From Flavihumibacter soli (lineage in GTDB: Bacteria > Bacteroidota > Bacteroidia > Sphingobacteriales > Sphingobacteriaceae), in assembly GCF_010692725.1 (NCBI RefSeq), contig NZ_JAAFZB010000096.1, positions 1,178,001 through 1,242,000 on the forward strand: a DNA stretch of 64,000 bases. Direction: 5' to 3'. Positions 41,460 through 51,300 of the stretch are shown here, piece by piece. How positions within the stretch are numbered: position 1 is the stretch's first letter; every line of letters begins with the position of its first letter. Position numbers and translations under genes: made by a program. The notes below the pieces were generated by a model. It was given only the letters and a program-made list of their open reading frames with translations. It was not told the DNA's origin and did not search any database.

Positions 41460-43832
41460 CTATTTCAGCGTATCTTCAAAAAGCTTGAATATCCGCTTAT
41501 ATTCATCAGTCCAGCTGGATGGCTCAACAAAACCGTGATCTTCGACCGGGTACACCGCCAGTTCCCAGTTATCTTTCTTGAGTTCGATAAAACGCTGCGT
41601 TAAGCGTACGATATCCTGGAAATGAACATTCTCATCCACCATCCCGTGGGCCATCAGCAGATTTCCTTTCAGCCCTTCGGCAAAGTAAATTGGCGAACTC
41701 TTACGATAGGCGATCTCATCATTGGCGGGCTCATTCAGAATATTTGAGGTATATCCATGGTTATAGTGTGCCCAGTCGGTCACAGACCGCAGCGCGGCTC
41801 CCGATGCAAAAACATCGGGCGTGGTGAATAAGGCCATCAGCGTAATGAACCCTCCATAAGAGCCACCGTACAAGCCAACCTTTTTAGGGCTGACGCCATA
41901 CTTATCTACAAGCAGTTTTACGCCGTCAACCTGGTCCGTCAGGTCCTTGCCGCCCATATGACGATATATTCCCGTGCGGTGATCCCGGCCGTAACCTGAA
42001 CTGGCAGTATAATCGATATCCAGAACGGTATAACCATTATCCACAAGGAAGTTGTGGAACATATACTCCCGGAAGTACTGGCTCCACCAGTAATGGACAT
42101 TCTGCAGGTATCCTGCGCCGTGTACAAACACGACGGCAGGCTTGTCTGGATGCGGATTTGCGGGCCTGTATAACCTTGCATACACATCCGATCCATAGCG
42201 GTTTTTAAAGCTGATCAGCTCGGGATCCTTCCATGCATAAGCATTAAATTCCGCCGTGGTAGACTGGGTGATCTTATCTGCCTTTGCTCCGGGCTTATTC
42301 GGCTGCAGGTAAAGCTCCCATGGCTTATTGGAATATGAGTACCGGATGGCAAGCCATTTTTCATCAGGCGAAAGGCTCACTTCGTTACCGCCTTTCATGT
42401 CGGTCAGCTTAACCTCTTTACCTCCGCTTACCGGGATACGATAGAAGTGTGTAATTCCCGGATGCTCAATATTAGCGGAAAAATAGAAATGCTTTTTATC
42501 GTTGGAGAGACGAAGCGACTGAACCTCGTATTTCCCCGTGGTCAACTGCTTTTTGACACCGCTGGTCACATCAATGGTGTAGATATGCGAATAGCCTGAA
42601 GCTTCGCTCTGAAAATAGAAAGTCTTGTCATCAATGAATCCGACGTTTCCGCCGCCAAATGCCCCGCCTATACCGGGGCCACCTATCCATGCCTCATCCC
42701 GTTGCCGATCCAGGGGACTTAAAGTTCCCTTCACAACATCCAGTTTCATGATCCAGCGATCTTTATTGTCCAGCGAAGTGATAACCACAACTGCCTGCGT
42801 GCCGGGATCATTCCAGAAAGGACCTGTTATTGCTACTTTTCGGTCTTCATTCTTTTTCGTCCTTTCTTCTAGCTGCTTCGGATAGTCTTTCACGTAATCA
42901 GGCAAGTCTTTTAAGCCGGGAATATTGCTGGTAGCTATTTTGTAAATCGAGTCCCGTTGCTGATCGTAAATATAGCTTTCATAGGTAGCCAGGGGGTTGC
43001 CAACTTTTGTACGTGCGGCAATATCCTCAGTATAACCTGAACCTGTAATATAGTTGGGAACGATGGTTTGTTTCGAACCCTCCGGCTGCCTGCTTATGCG
43101 GAAGCTGAGGAATTTTTCATCCGGGCTCAATCGTAAATTATTTATAGAACTGCGCTCATCCAGGTAAAATTCTTTCGGACGCTTTACATCCATTGCTTTG
43201 CGCTCAACCTCAGTACGCTTTCGGACGCTGTCTTTTTTACGAATGATCTCAAATTCATTTAACTGGTCATCCTTCAGCCACTGGTCCTGGGCACTCAACA
43301 CCGCCTCCGGGCGCTTTTTCGTCCGGGTGAAGTTAGTCAGTTGTACCAGCCGGGCGCCATCTGTCGTAATGCTGTACAGGTTTTCTCCACGCTGAAAAAT
43401 GACCGTGCCTTCCGACTTACTAAATGCCGGACTGCTTTCGCGCTCTACCGTTTCTGTTAGCTGGGTTTCCTTCCCGGTTTTAACGGAATACAACACCAGG
43501 TCGCCGGCGCGTTCGAACAGAATTTTACTGCGGTCCTTATTATAGATCAGGCTGCCTCGGTTCAATGACTTTTTGCTTTCCGGGCTGACCTTTTCGGGAA
43601 TATGGTTGCTTAAACTGATCCGGTACATTTCATCCACAGGAGCCTTTTCGGGATTCCAGTTGAAGTAGACCTGGCGACTGTTGGCATCCCACTGTATATT
43701 TGAGGGGGAAGTGCCGATCCACTTCGGATCGCGCATGATCTTATCGATACTTAAGGTTTGGGTCGTTTGAGCAGAGGCGCTGATAACAAAAAAAAGTGAC
43801 GCAGCGACGCCCAGGATAAATTTCGGTTTCAT
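41460..43832 (-). CDS. Exported S9 prolyl-oligopeptidase-family peptidase (DPP4-like)
   Basis: A 790-residue secreted serine peptidase with a signal peptide (MKPKFILGVAASLFFVISASAQ), an N-terminal beta-propeller with WD/PD40-like repeats (for example SPDEKFLSFRISRQP, SNDKKHFYFSANIEHPG, SPDEKWLAIRYSYS) and a C-terminal alpha/beta hydrolase. The triad is Ser658 in YGGSYGGF, Asp733 in HGMVDENVH and His766 in VEDHGF. The length fits dipeptidyl peptidase IV-like enzymes that cut after proline or alanine. An inverted repeat (43874-43894) lies upstream of the start. It likely takes part in extracytoplasmic peptide use together with the M28 enzymes. Confidence 0.93.
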   Translation of the reverse strand: MKPKFILGVAASLFFVISASAQTTQTLSIDKIMRDPKWIGTSPSNIQWDANSRQVYFNWNPEKAPVDEMYRISLSNHIPEKVSPESKKSLNRGSLIYNKDRSKILFERAGDLVLYSVKTGKETQLTETVERESSPAFSKSEGTVIFQRGENLYSITTDGARLVQLTNFTRTKKRPEAVLSAQDQWLKDDQLNEFEIIRKKDSVRKRTEVERKAMDVKRPKEFYLDERSSINNLRLSPDEKFLSFRISRQPEGSKQTIVPNYITGSGYTEDIAARTKVGNPLATYESYIYDQQRDSIYKIATSNIPGLKDLPDYVKDYPKQLEERTKKNEDRKVAITGPFWNDPGTQAVVVITSLDNKDRWIMKLDVVKGTLSPLDRQRDEAWIGGPGIGGAFGGGNVGFIDDKTFYFQSEASGYSHIYTIDVTSGVKKQLTTGKYEVQSLRLSNDKKHFYFSANIEHPGITHFYRIPVSGGKEVKLTDMKGGNEVSLSPDEKWLAIRYSYSNKPWELYLQPNKPGAKADKITQSTTAEFNAYAWKDPELISFKNRYGSDVYARLYRPANPHPDKPAVVFVHGAGYLQNVHYWWSQYFREYMFHNFLVDNGYTVLDIDYTASSGYGRDHRTGIYRHMGGKDLTDQVDGVKLLVDKYGVSPKKVGLYGGSYGGFITLMALFTTPDVFASGAALRSVTDWAHYNHGYTSNILNEPANDEIAYRKSSPIYFAEGLKGNLLMAHGMVDENVHFQDIVRLTQRFIELKKDNWELAVYPVEDHGFVEPSSWTDEYKRIFKLFEDTLK

Positions 43833-43873
43833 AAAAAGTATTTTCGGGGTTCAAGATAACAGGAAGAATTTGA

Positions 43874-43894
43874 TTTCTGTAAAGGCCACAGAAA
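43874..43894. promoter_or_regulatory. Inverted repeat upstream of the S9 peptidase gene
   Basis: TTTCTGT (43874-43880) and ACAGAAA (43888-43894) are perfect 7-base arms with a 7-base spacer, 41 bases upstream of the S9 start codon. It is an operator candidate only. Confidence 0.35.
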
Positions 43895-44040
43895 TGTTAA
43901 GGTATCGTCATCCCTGAATCAGCAAAAATAAATGGCTATAAGTAGCTATTGCACTAGCTGGGTATGATGCTGAATTTTATTGAACCGCCGGTTAGAATTT
44001 ATTGCAGCCTTAACTGAGTGGTATTCAAGAGCACAAAGGG

Positions 44041-46269
44041 ATGAATGAGCAGCAACCACTTGTATCCTGTATCATGCCAACCTATAACCGGAGAAAATTT
44101 GTTCCGCACGCCATCCGGTACTTCCTTCGTCAGGAATATAACAATAAGGAGCTCATTATTATTGATGACGGCACGGATCCAATTATAGACCTAGTCCCCG
44201 ACAAACCGAATATCAGGTACTTCCGCCTGGATCAGAAATTAACCTTAGGGGCTAAATTGAATATGGCCTGTACATACGCCAATGGTGAAATAATTGCCAA
44301 TTGGGACGACGATGATTGGTATGCCGAACGCAGATTGAACTACCAGGTTGCTGAATTAACAAAGCAGGGAACCGATGTTTGCGGGCTCAACAAACTCCTC
44401 TATTACGATTTAGGCCAAAAAAATGGCTATCAGTATAGCTATCCTTCCGATGAAAAAGCCTGGTTGCTAGGCAGTTCTTTATGCTATAAAAAAGAATTTT
44501 GGTCCGGAAACAAATATGCTGATATCAATATCGGGATGGATGCATTATTTGTCTGGGGAACCTCAGCGGACAGGATAACCGCCTTGCCGGATCATACTAT
44601 TGCGGTACATACCATTCACGACCAAAATGTAAGTCCGAAGAAAATGGATAATGCGTGGTGGGAGCGTTATCCGGAAGAAGAACTGGAAAAAGTGATGTCA
44701 AACGACTGGGACTGGTATCAGAAGGCAGGCACATATGAGTTGATAAACAAACAAATGGCTGTTAACGGGACCGTACCAGATCAGCCCTATACTGCAAGCA
44801 ACATATATCTATGCCTGGTACATGAAAACGGTGATTGTATCATCGACCTGATCCGTAACCTGCACTACCAGGATCCCGAGTCGATGATAATCCTATACAA
44901 TGGCAGCAATAACCCCGATCTGCTAAAAATCAGGTTCCCATTCGAAAACTTCGGCGTAGTTTGCCATCCAAAACCTGTGCCTGTTAAATATGGATATCTG
45001 CATAACTGTGCTTTAAGTTGCATGCAATTCGCTTTAGATAATTTTTCCTTCGAATATTTAACCATTGTAGATTCGGACCAGCTGGCAATACGTTCAGGTT
45101 ATACCAGATATCTCCGCAGATACATGGAGAGCCAATCAAACGCAGGCATGCTCTCCAACAGACCCGAACGCTTTACGGCAGCTAATCAGGAGGTCTGGAC
45201 ATCAATACAGGCCTTTAAAGAATATGAACTTTGGAAACCTTTTTTAAAGAATTTTCATGACGGTGAGAGTAAGTTTGTTCACTGGACCTTTTGGCCATCT
45301 ACAGTTTTTACCGCTGAGGCGGCTTCAGATCTTGTTAAGATATTCCACACCAACAAGCAGCTGCAGGGAATTATGCAGCAAACAGAGATCTGGGCTACTG
45401 AAGAAATCATTTTACCAACCCTGGTTAGCCTCCTGGGATATGACATAATTAAAAACCCCTGCTGTCACGATTTTGTACAATATCAGCAGTCTTATACTCC
45501 GCAGGATATTGATAGAGCGATTGAAATACCGCAGGCTTACTGGATCCATCCGGTGACCAGAAAATATGATGATCCGGTGAGGAAGCATACCCGCTATAAA
45601 CTCCGCCATTACTCTGCCGATAATAATAATCAGTTGGATTCTGGGAATAAGCCAGAACCCTTCCTATCTATCCCTTTGATAAATAAGAGTAAAGAGGTGG
45701 AAGGCTGGATTGATGAGCTTGAAGCCGACCTCCTGATCTCAACAACGCTAAAAGCCTGCATTGATTTTCCGGGAATAAATACAGTCGTCGAAGTGGGCAG
45801 TTATCACGGAAGATCGACTATTATAATCGCAAGTGTTCTGAAAGCATTTTTTCCGGGAGCAAAAATATATTCAATTGACCCGCACGATGGAAAGCTGGGT
45901 GCGTTAGACCAGGGACTTTATTCATTTCCGCCCTCCTATGATCACTTCCTTAGAAACATTCAACGAGCTCAGCTGGCAGATGTGGTAGGTATAATAAGAA
46001 GTGACTCGAGCAGCGTTAAATGGGATAAAGCTATCTCTTTCTTATACATCGACGGGCTGCACGACTATCCTAACGTATCGAGAGACTATTATCGTTTTTC
46101 AGAATGGATTGTAACAGGAGGGTTTATCGCATTTCATGACTATGCCGACTACTTCCCCGGAGTGAAGGCTTTCGTCCGGGAACTCCTTGACCTGAATGCA
46201 TACCGCGAAGTGTTTAAGGTATCCAGCCTTATCGTATTGCAAAAATTACCAGGAGTTAAAAACATTTAA
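44041..46269 (+). CDS. Multi-domain glycosyltransferase fused to a class I methyltransferase
   Basis: A 742-residue soluble protein. Residues 5-230 are a GT2/GT-A domain (LVSCIMPTYNRRKFVPHAIRYFLRQEYNNKELIIIDDGTD; metal motif NWDDDDW). Residues 250-480 resemble a second nucleotide-sugar-transferase-like domain (NIYLCLVHENGDCIIDLIRNLHYQDPESMIILYNGS ... LTIVDSDQLA). Residues 550-735 are a Methyltransf_24-type class I methyltransferase (VVEVGSYHGRSTIIIAS with Gly586, IYSIDPHDGKLG, FLYIDGLHDYPNV, GGFIAFHDYADYF). It would build and O-methylate or otherwise modify a glycan. It is followed by another GT after 11 bases. The fusion order and the repeated GT domain are unusual. Confidence 0.82.
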   Translation: MNEQQPLVSCIMPTYNRRKFVPHAIRYFLRQEYNNKELIIIDDGTDPIIDLVPDKPNIRYFRLDQKLTLGAKLNMACTYANGEIIANWDDDDWYAERRLNYQVAELTKQGTDVCGLNKLLYYDLGQKNGYQYSYPSDEKAWLLGSSLCYKKEFWSGNKYADINIGMDALFVWGTSADRITALPDHTIAVHTIHDQNVSPKKMDNAWWERYPEEELEKVMSNDWDWYQKAGTYELINKQMAVNGTVPDQPYTASNIYLCLVHENGDCIIDLIRNLHYQDPESMIILYNGSNNPDLLKIRFPFENFGVVCHPKPVPVKYGYLHNCALSCMQFALDNFSFEYLTIVDSDQLAIRSGYTRYLRRYMESQSNAGMLSNRPERFTAANQEVWTSIQAFKEYELWKPFLKNFHDGESKFVHWTFWPSTVFTAEAASDLVKIFHTNKQLQGIMQQTEIWATEEIILPTLVSLLGYDIIKNPCCHDFVQYQQSYTPQDIDRAIEIPQAYWIHPVTRKYDDPVRKHTRYKLRHYSADNNNQLDSGNKPEPFLSIPLINKSKEVEGWIDELEADLLISTTLKACIDFPGINTVVEVGSYHGRSTIIIASVLKAFFPGAKIYSIDPHDGKLGALDQGLYSFPPSYDHFLRNIQRAQLADVVGIIRSDSSSVKWDKAISFLYIDGLHDYPNVSRDYYRFSEWIVTGGFIAFHDYADYFPGVKAFVRELLDLNAYREVFKVSSLIVLQKLPGVKNI

Positions 46270-46280
46270 CGCAGTGAGAG

Positions 46281-46943
46281 ATGGAAGCGGAAGAGATCGG
46301 TATTTCAATCATTCTTATACCCCATAATAATCCAGGCAGATTCAAGATCCGGTTAGAGCGGGATTTACTTCCCACACTTACGGCGCATCCATCCTGGAAG
46401 TTCCAGGTAATAGTCGTTGATAATAGCGATGACGATAAAAGAGTCTCATGTGAAGCGCTTGAATCTTGCCGGCTATCCTATATCTGCGAGCGGCCTGGGA
46501 CCAATATTATGTATGGTCCCGCTATGAACCTCGCAGTGCAGGGCAGCCATCATCCGTACCTTGTCTATTTATGCTCCAATCATGGGCATATGTACGACCC
46601 CACCTGGATCGATGATTTAATAAACCCGCTGATAAGCAACGAAAAGATTGCTATGACGGGATCCCAGTGCGCGAGCGGCGACCCCTCTAACATGGGTTTT
46701 TCATCACATCTACCACGCATTCATATCCAGGGAGGCATTTTTGCAGCCCGAAGAGAGACTCTGATTGCTCATCCCTATACGAACGATCATCGCTTTATCC
46801 ACTGGGGATCCGATATTTACGAATGTTTTCAGCTCATGAGTGCAGGGTTCCAGCTTCACCACGTGGATACCATTAATTCGGTGTGGAGGCAGACGGTTAG
46901 CTCCCCTGAAAGATGGAAATACGTCCATGATGATTCCGAGTGA
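46281..46943 (+). CDS. GT2-like glycosyltransferase
   Basis: A 220-residue protein with an N-terminal Rossmann-like GT-A start (ISIILIPHNNPGRFKIRLERDLLPTL ... FQVIVVDNSDDDK) and a core (NIMYGPAMNLAVQGSHHPYLVYLCSNHGHMYDPTWIDDLINPL, GGIFAARRETLIAHPY, IHWGSDIYECFQLMSAG). The acidic metal site of GT-A enzymes is replaced at its usual place by SNHGHMYD, so the activity is uncertain. It is 11 bases after the large GT-methyltransferase, and GAGAG precedes the ATG. Confidence 0.7.
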   Translation: MEAEEIGISIILIPHNNPGRFKIRLERDLLPTLTAHPSWKFQVIVVDNSDDDKRVSCEALESCRLSYICERPGTNIMYGPAMNLAVQGSHHPYLVYLCSNHGHMYDPTWIDDLINPLISNEKIAMTGSQCASGDPSNMGFSSHLPRIHIQGGIFAARRETLIAHPYTNDHRFIHWGSDIYECFQLMSAGFQLHHVDTINSVWRQTVSSPERWKYVHDDSE

Positions 46944-47028
46944 ATTTACTTGTCCGCGAAGGCCACCATTAACTCCAACCAATCCTGGGAACTCTTTTCA
47001 ATAAAGGCTCTTTACTGCTCAATTGAAA

Positions 47029-48219
47029 TTATACTCCTGAATATATTACACCAAAACCCCAGCCACCCTCACTCCTGGAAATCTCCAGGTATGTTTTACC
47101 TAACTTGATTTCGTTCCAGTATCTTCGTACATCTTCAAGACCAACCACGTCATGAAAAACGATCATACCTCCCGGGCGAACAAGTTTTGAATAATTCTCA
47201 TAGTCACTTTTTACAGTACCATATTCGTGTCCGCCATCGATAAATAAAAAATCAATATCCTTTTCCGGAAACATAGCAGATACTTCCAGAACAGTAGATT
47301 CATGGGTCGAGTCCGTATTAATTTCTTTAAAGGTTACCCCATTCCTTATCCAGGTATTCCATAAAGATTTGGAATTTACCATCTCTTCGTATCGTTCATC
47401 CGCGGGAGGGATAGGATAATCAATGGCGATCACCTTATCAAGTCTGGAACTGTTGTTTAACCAGAACCATAGCGTACCGCCGTAGAATGCACCTATTTCA
47501 AGTATTTTCTCCGGGTTCAGTTCCTTATAGAGGTTTAATAGGGTTGAAAACTCCCATTCCTCCTGTAATATCGGCACCGGGCAACTACCCAGAACCGTGT
47601 TCAACATTTGATATTTTTTATCAGTGAGATAATTATAGTAGCTCAGGGGTATATTGTGGATATAGAATTTATTGTTGATGTTTTGATGTAGTGATTCAAT
47701 AAAATAACCATCGCCGCAGTAGTTTTCAACGAAACGTAATCCCCCGTTTAATGCTTTCATCTTAAAGAGGCACATGGCGGTATCTATGTGATAGACTTTG
47801 ATGTTATCCGCATCAGCCTCGAGCCTTAATGTCCCGTCAGAATGTAGCTGGGCAACCAGGGCTACGTCATGGTCATCTAATTCTTTATCATTGGCAAAGA
47901 AGCTGACAAATTCGGGATGCAGAATATTGTCATCATCTAAATTATAAACCCATTGGTCCGGGTTATTATCCAGGAGATCAAGAATGAAGTTGCGGTGCGC
48001 ATGCCCCCCCGGACAATTAGCATAAGGTGACATTAGCAGCTTGATCTTTAAGCATTTGCTTTCATTTAAACTGATATTTTTATAATGCTGCTTTAACGAC
48101 CTGTCTAAGATCACCCACCAAACGATCTTTACACCTTTTGCGTAGTACGATATGTTATCATACAGCGATTGTAGATTAGCTATTCTGCTTAGGGGGGTGA
48201 TGATGTTTAAAAGCTTCAT
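47029..48219 (-). CDS. Glycosyltransferase-methyltransferase fusion
   Basis: A 396-residue two-domain protein. Residues 1-200 are a GT-A-like domain (LLNIITPLSRIANLQSLYDNI, AHRNFILDLL, WVYNLDDDNILHPEF with the DDD metal motif). Residues 215-395 are a Methyltransf_24 domain (ILEIGAFYGGTLWFWL with Gly243, IAIDYPIPP, DIDFLFIDGGHEYGTVKSDYENY, GGMIVFHDV). The methyltransferase half resembles that of the gene at 44041 in layout. It faces the plus-strand GT genes tail to tail and lies downstream of the eCIS cargo genes on the same strand, 168 bases away, with no terminator visible between. The glycan target is unknown. Confidence 0.78.
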   Translation of the reverse strand: MKLLNIITPLSRIANLQSLYDNISYYAKGVKIVWWVILDRSLKQHYKNISLNESKCLKIKLLMSPYANCPGGHAHRNFILDLLDNNPDQWVYNLDDDNILHPEFVSFFANDKELDDHDVALVAQLHSDGTLRLEADADNIKVYHIDTAMCLFKMKALNGGLRFVENYCGDGYFIESLHQNINNKFYIHNIPLSYYNYLTDKKYQMLNTVLGSCPVPILQEEWEFSTLLNLYKELNPEKILEIGAFYGGTLWFWLNNSSRLDKVIAIDYPIPPADERYEEMVNSKSLWNTWIRNGVTFKEINTDSTHESTVLEVSAMFPEKDIDFLFIDGGHEYGTVKSDYENYSKLVRPGGMIVFHDVVGLEDVRRYWNEIKLGKTYLEISRSEGGWGFGVIYSGV

Positions 48220-48387
48220 TTATTAATTGTTTTATGCAAAAGCTAGAAAAGTATATAATCCCTGTTATTTAACGTGTGCACCTCTCGCGATATGTTTAGT
48301 ATAACTTATCATGTCTATCATAGTGAGAAAGATTATCGAGTAGAACGGAAGTAATCTGTTGACATGGGATAATTATGTATTTGTTGT

Positions 48388-51300
48388 TTAAAAATCTACT
48401 CTTAAACCAGGCAAAATTGACGGGTCCTTTTCACCAGCTTTGTCGCCGGGTAATGGCGCAAAAATCTGGGGACCAAGTCCGGGTTTACTTGCAAAAGGGT
48501 CATCAGTTAGCGGCTTAACAATGGGTGATTTAATAACTTGGCTTGGCGCAAGTGGAGCTGGAACACTGGTTGCAGGAGCTGGTGCCAGATCAACTGGTTG
48601 TGTAAGTATTTCATCAATCCATGCCCATCCTCCCTGATTGCGATCCTTTGAAAAAAATTCATGATTCAGATTGGCACCATGAGTTCCAATCTCCCTATGA
48701 ACAGTTTCCAGATCACGAATAGCAGCATAACTGCCGAAATCGGCTCCCATTATTTTAATTTCATCTCCTACTTTATCTAATACATAAAAAGTAGGTGGAT
48801 TTGGAAATGTAACTTCTGCTAGGCTTGTTGCCCCAATTGAACTCCTATTCCATCCTCCACCTCCTACGTTCCCAGTTACAGGCACCCTCAATATAACTTT
48901 ATCCTTAGGTTTTTTCAGACGAACCCGTTTCTTGGAATGCGTATTCGGAGACAATGTTCCTAGTAATGAATTTGCGTCAGGTATTGGATGCTCAGAATCG
49001 CCAACCTGGTTAAGTAAGATATTCGTGTTTGTGATCAGCCAGGGAATATAATACTGCATGAATTGAGTAAGTTTATCGTGTTTAAAATATTCTTCTACTA
49101 CATGATTTGATCCGGAAGTTTCATAATGGCCAACAGCAATTTTCCAATCAGACTGTGCCCAGTTTCCACCTTTTGCATCAAACTTGAGTGCATCCTGGAA
49201 AGAATCCTCAAAGAGAGATGCATATTCATCGTAATTCCTGATGTTCTCTCTAAGCCACTCTGCAAAAGCAAATACATCCGCATCTGTCAGCCCAGGTTTC
49301 TCGATTACCAATGCGTCGAGGTCACCATCCTTCAACTTCTGTAATATTTCCTGAGCGTTTGTTAAACCGTCAATACGTGTTGGAGACGAGAATGACGGAT
49401 CAACAAAACCGGCATAAGTGGTCTTAACATTCATCCTTTGCCAGAATGCAAGACGACGAATGAAAGGTGCCATATCCTTAGATATTTTTATTTCCTTGCT
49501 GACCCTGTGGGAATCGAGTAAAGGTTGGCCTATACTATTCCATAATTCAAGTGCTAGCAATACCCCACCAACTCCGCGCGCCCTGACCTTACCAGCAGGT
49601 GAAAATCCACTTAGCGAAATCGTCTCACCCGGCAATACACTCTGTTCAAATTTAATCTGACTCCTAACCCTTTCAAATGCTACATGTCGTGGCACCAACC
49701 TTCCCGAGCCTGCTCTACGTCCTATTAATTCATCTCTGGTAATAGGATTTAACTGGCCTAACATCTTAGTAAATGCTTGAGAACTAAACTCTCCGTAGGT
49801 TATCGCTCTATACAATGCTACTTTAAGTGGCACTTCTTCGATATTTTTCCCTTCAAGTTCTGTTAGGGCCTTCCTGGATTCAGGAGTTAGATTTATTTCA
49901 GCTGGCACCGCAGCTGGAATTCTTGAAGTAGCAGCGACATAAGCTTGTCCAAAAGCACCTCCCGTTTCGGAGTAGTTTCTGGCACCTGTAGCCCCAGCTG
50001 GTTGTTTTGCTGCACGGACATTCAAAGCGGTCTCTGCAGCCGCTCTGAGAGATTGGCGCAGTTGGCCTATAGAACTGTCATATTCAGCAAGCACAGCATC
50101 AATTTTTTGTTTTCCATTAGATCCATTAATTTCCTCAAGCCATGGCCGCCATTGCTCAATTGTTTTACGATCTTGAGACATGCGTTGTAACCTGCTGAGG
50201 CCAATTGTAAGCCCTGAATTTATTATTGGCTGAATAGTTGCATGTGGCCCTTGCTTATAAGTACTATCACGTGTCGCCCCGATGGCCGAAGGAGTAGATC
50301 CTGTAGATGGCATTCCGGTGTAAGAAACTTCAATCCCTAATCGTGCTGCTAATTCCAATGTATCTGCACGGGTTTTGGACGCCACCCCCACATTCGTTTG
50401 TTCAACTACTTTTAATTTACCACCTGACAATAAAGTTGCATCAAGTAAAGCCATCATGCCGGCAACATCTCCTGGTTTCATAGCTCCTGCATGATGAGAA
50501 AATCCACTGACGATATTTACACCTCTGAAAAATTCATTCCACGACCCGGTAGCCTGGCTCTCCATCTTTGTCCGCATAGATTCAAGGTCAGCACCATGAA
50601 AATCACCCAATATTACAACCTTCGCACCATCGGTTCGCCTTGTTACTTTTGTTAAATATGATGCTAAATCAGGATTAGAACTGGCTGACTTGAGGGCACT
50701 TCGAATTCCGAGCATTTCTACAAGAAGCTCGCCGTGAAAAAAACTTCCGCGATAAATATCTCCTGCCTTAGAATTATCTTTCGGGGGACGTTCAGGTATC
50801 CAACTGCTCCCAAAACCTTTAATCGTCAATGAAGGGTCAGTTGTATTTACCAAAATCTTTTTTACATTATCTACCGCTCTAATGGTTTCAAACGCTTTGG
50901 GGATTACAACATTTGACGCTTTCACATTTAACCGCGTAACAATTGTTGGAATACCCACTACGTGATCGCTGTGTCCATGAATTGGTATTATTCTGGTAAC
51001 TTTGGTTATACCGAGACGCCCCGTAATACCCAATACCTGGTTCATATATACCTGCGCCACCAGACGGCTTTGACCGGGAGTAGGATCGTAACCTGCATCA
51101 AGAACCATTGCTGTTTTATTCCCGGCTTTAAAGATTCTTGTTCCAGATGCGCCTGTAGCCGGGACTTCAAAAAGGGTCCCCATGTCTTGAGTATAATGAG
51201 CAGCAGATTGCTCAAACAACTTTTGTGATGCTTCAGTTGGAAAGTATGCAGTTGGGCTACCGGGAAGGATAAACAGTTTATCATCTCCGTAAATAAGTAA

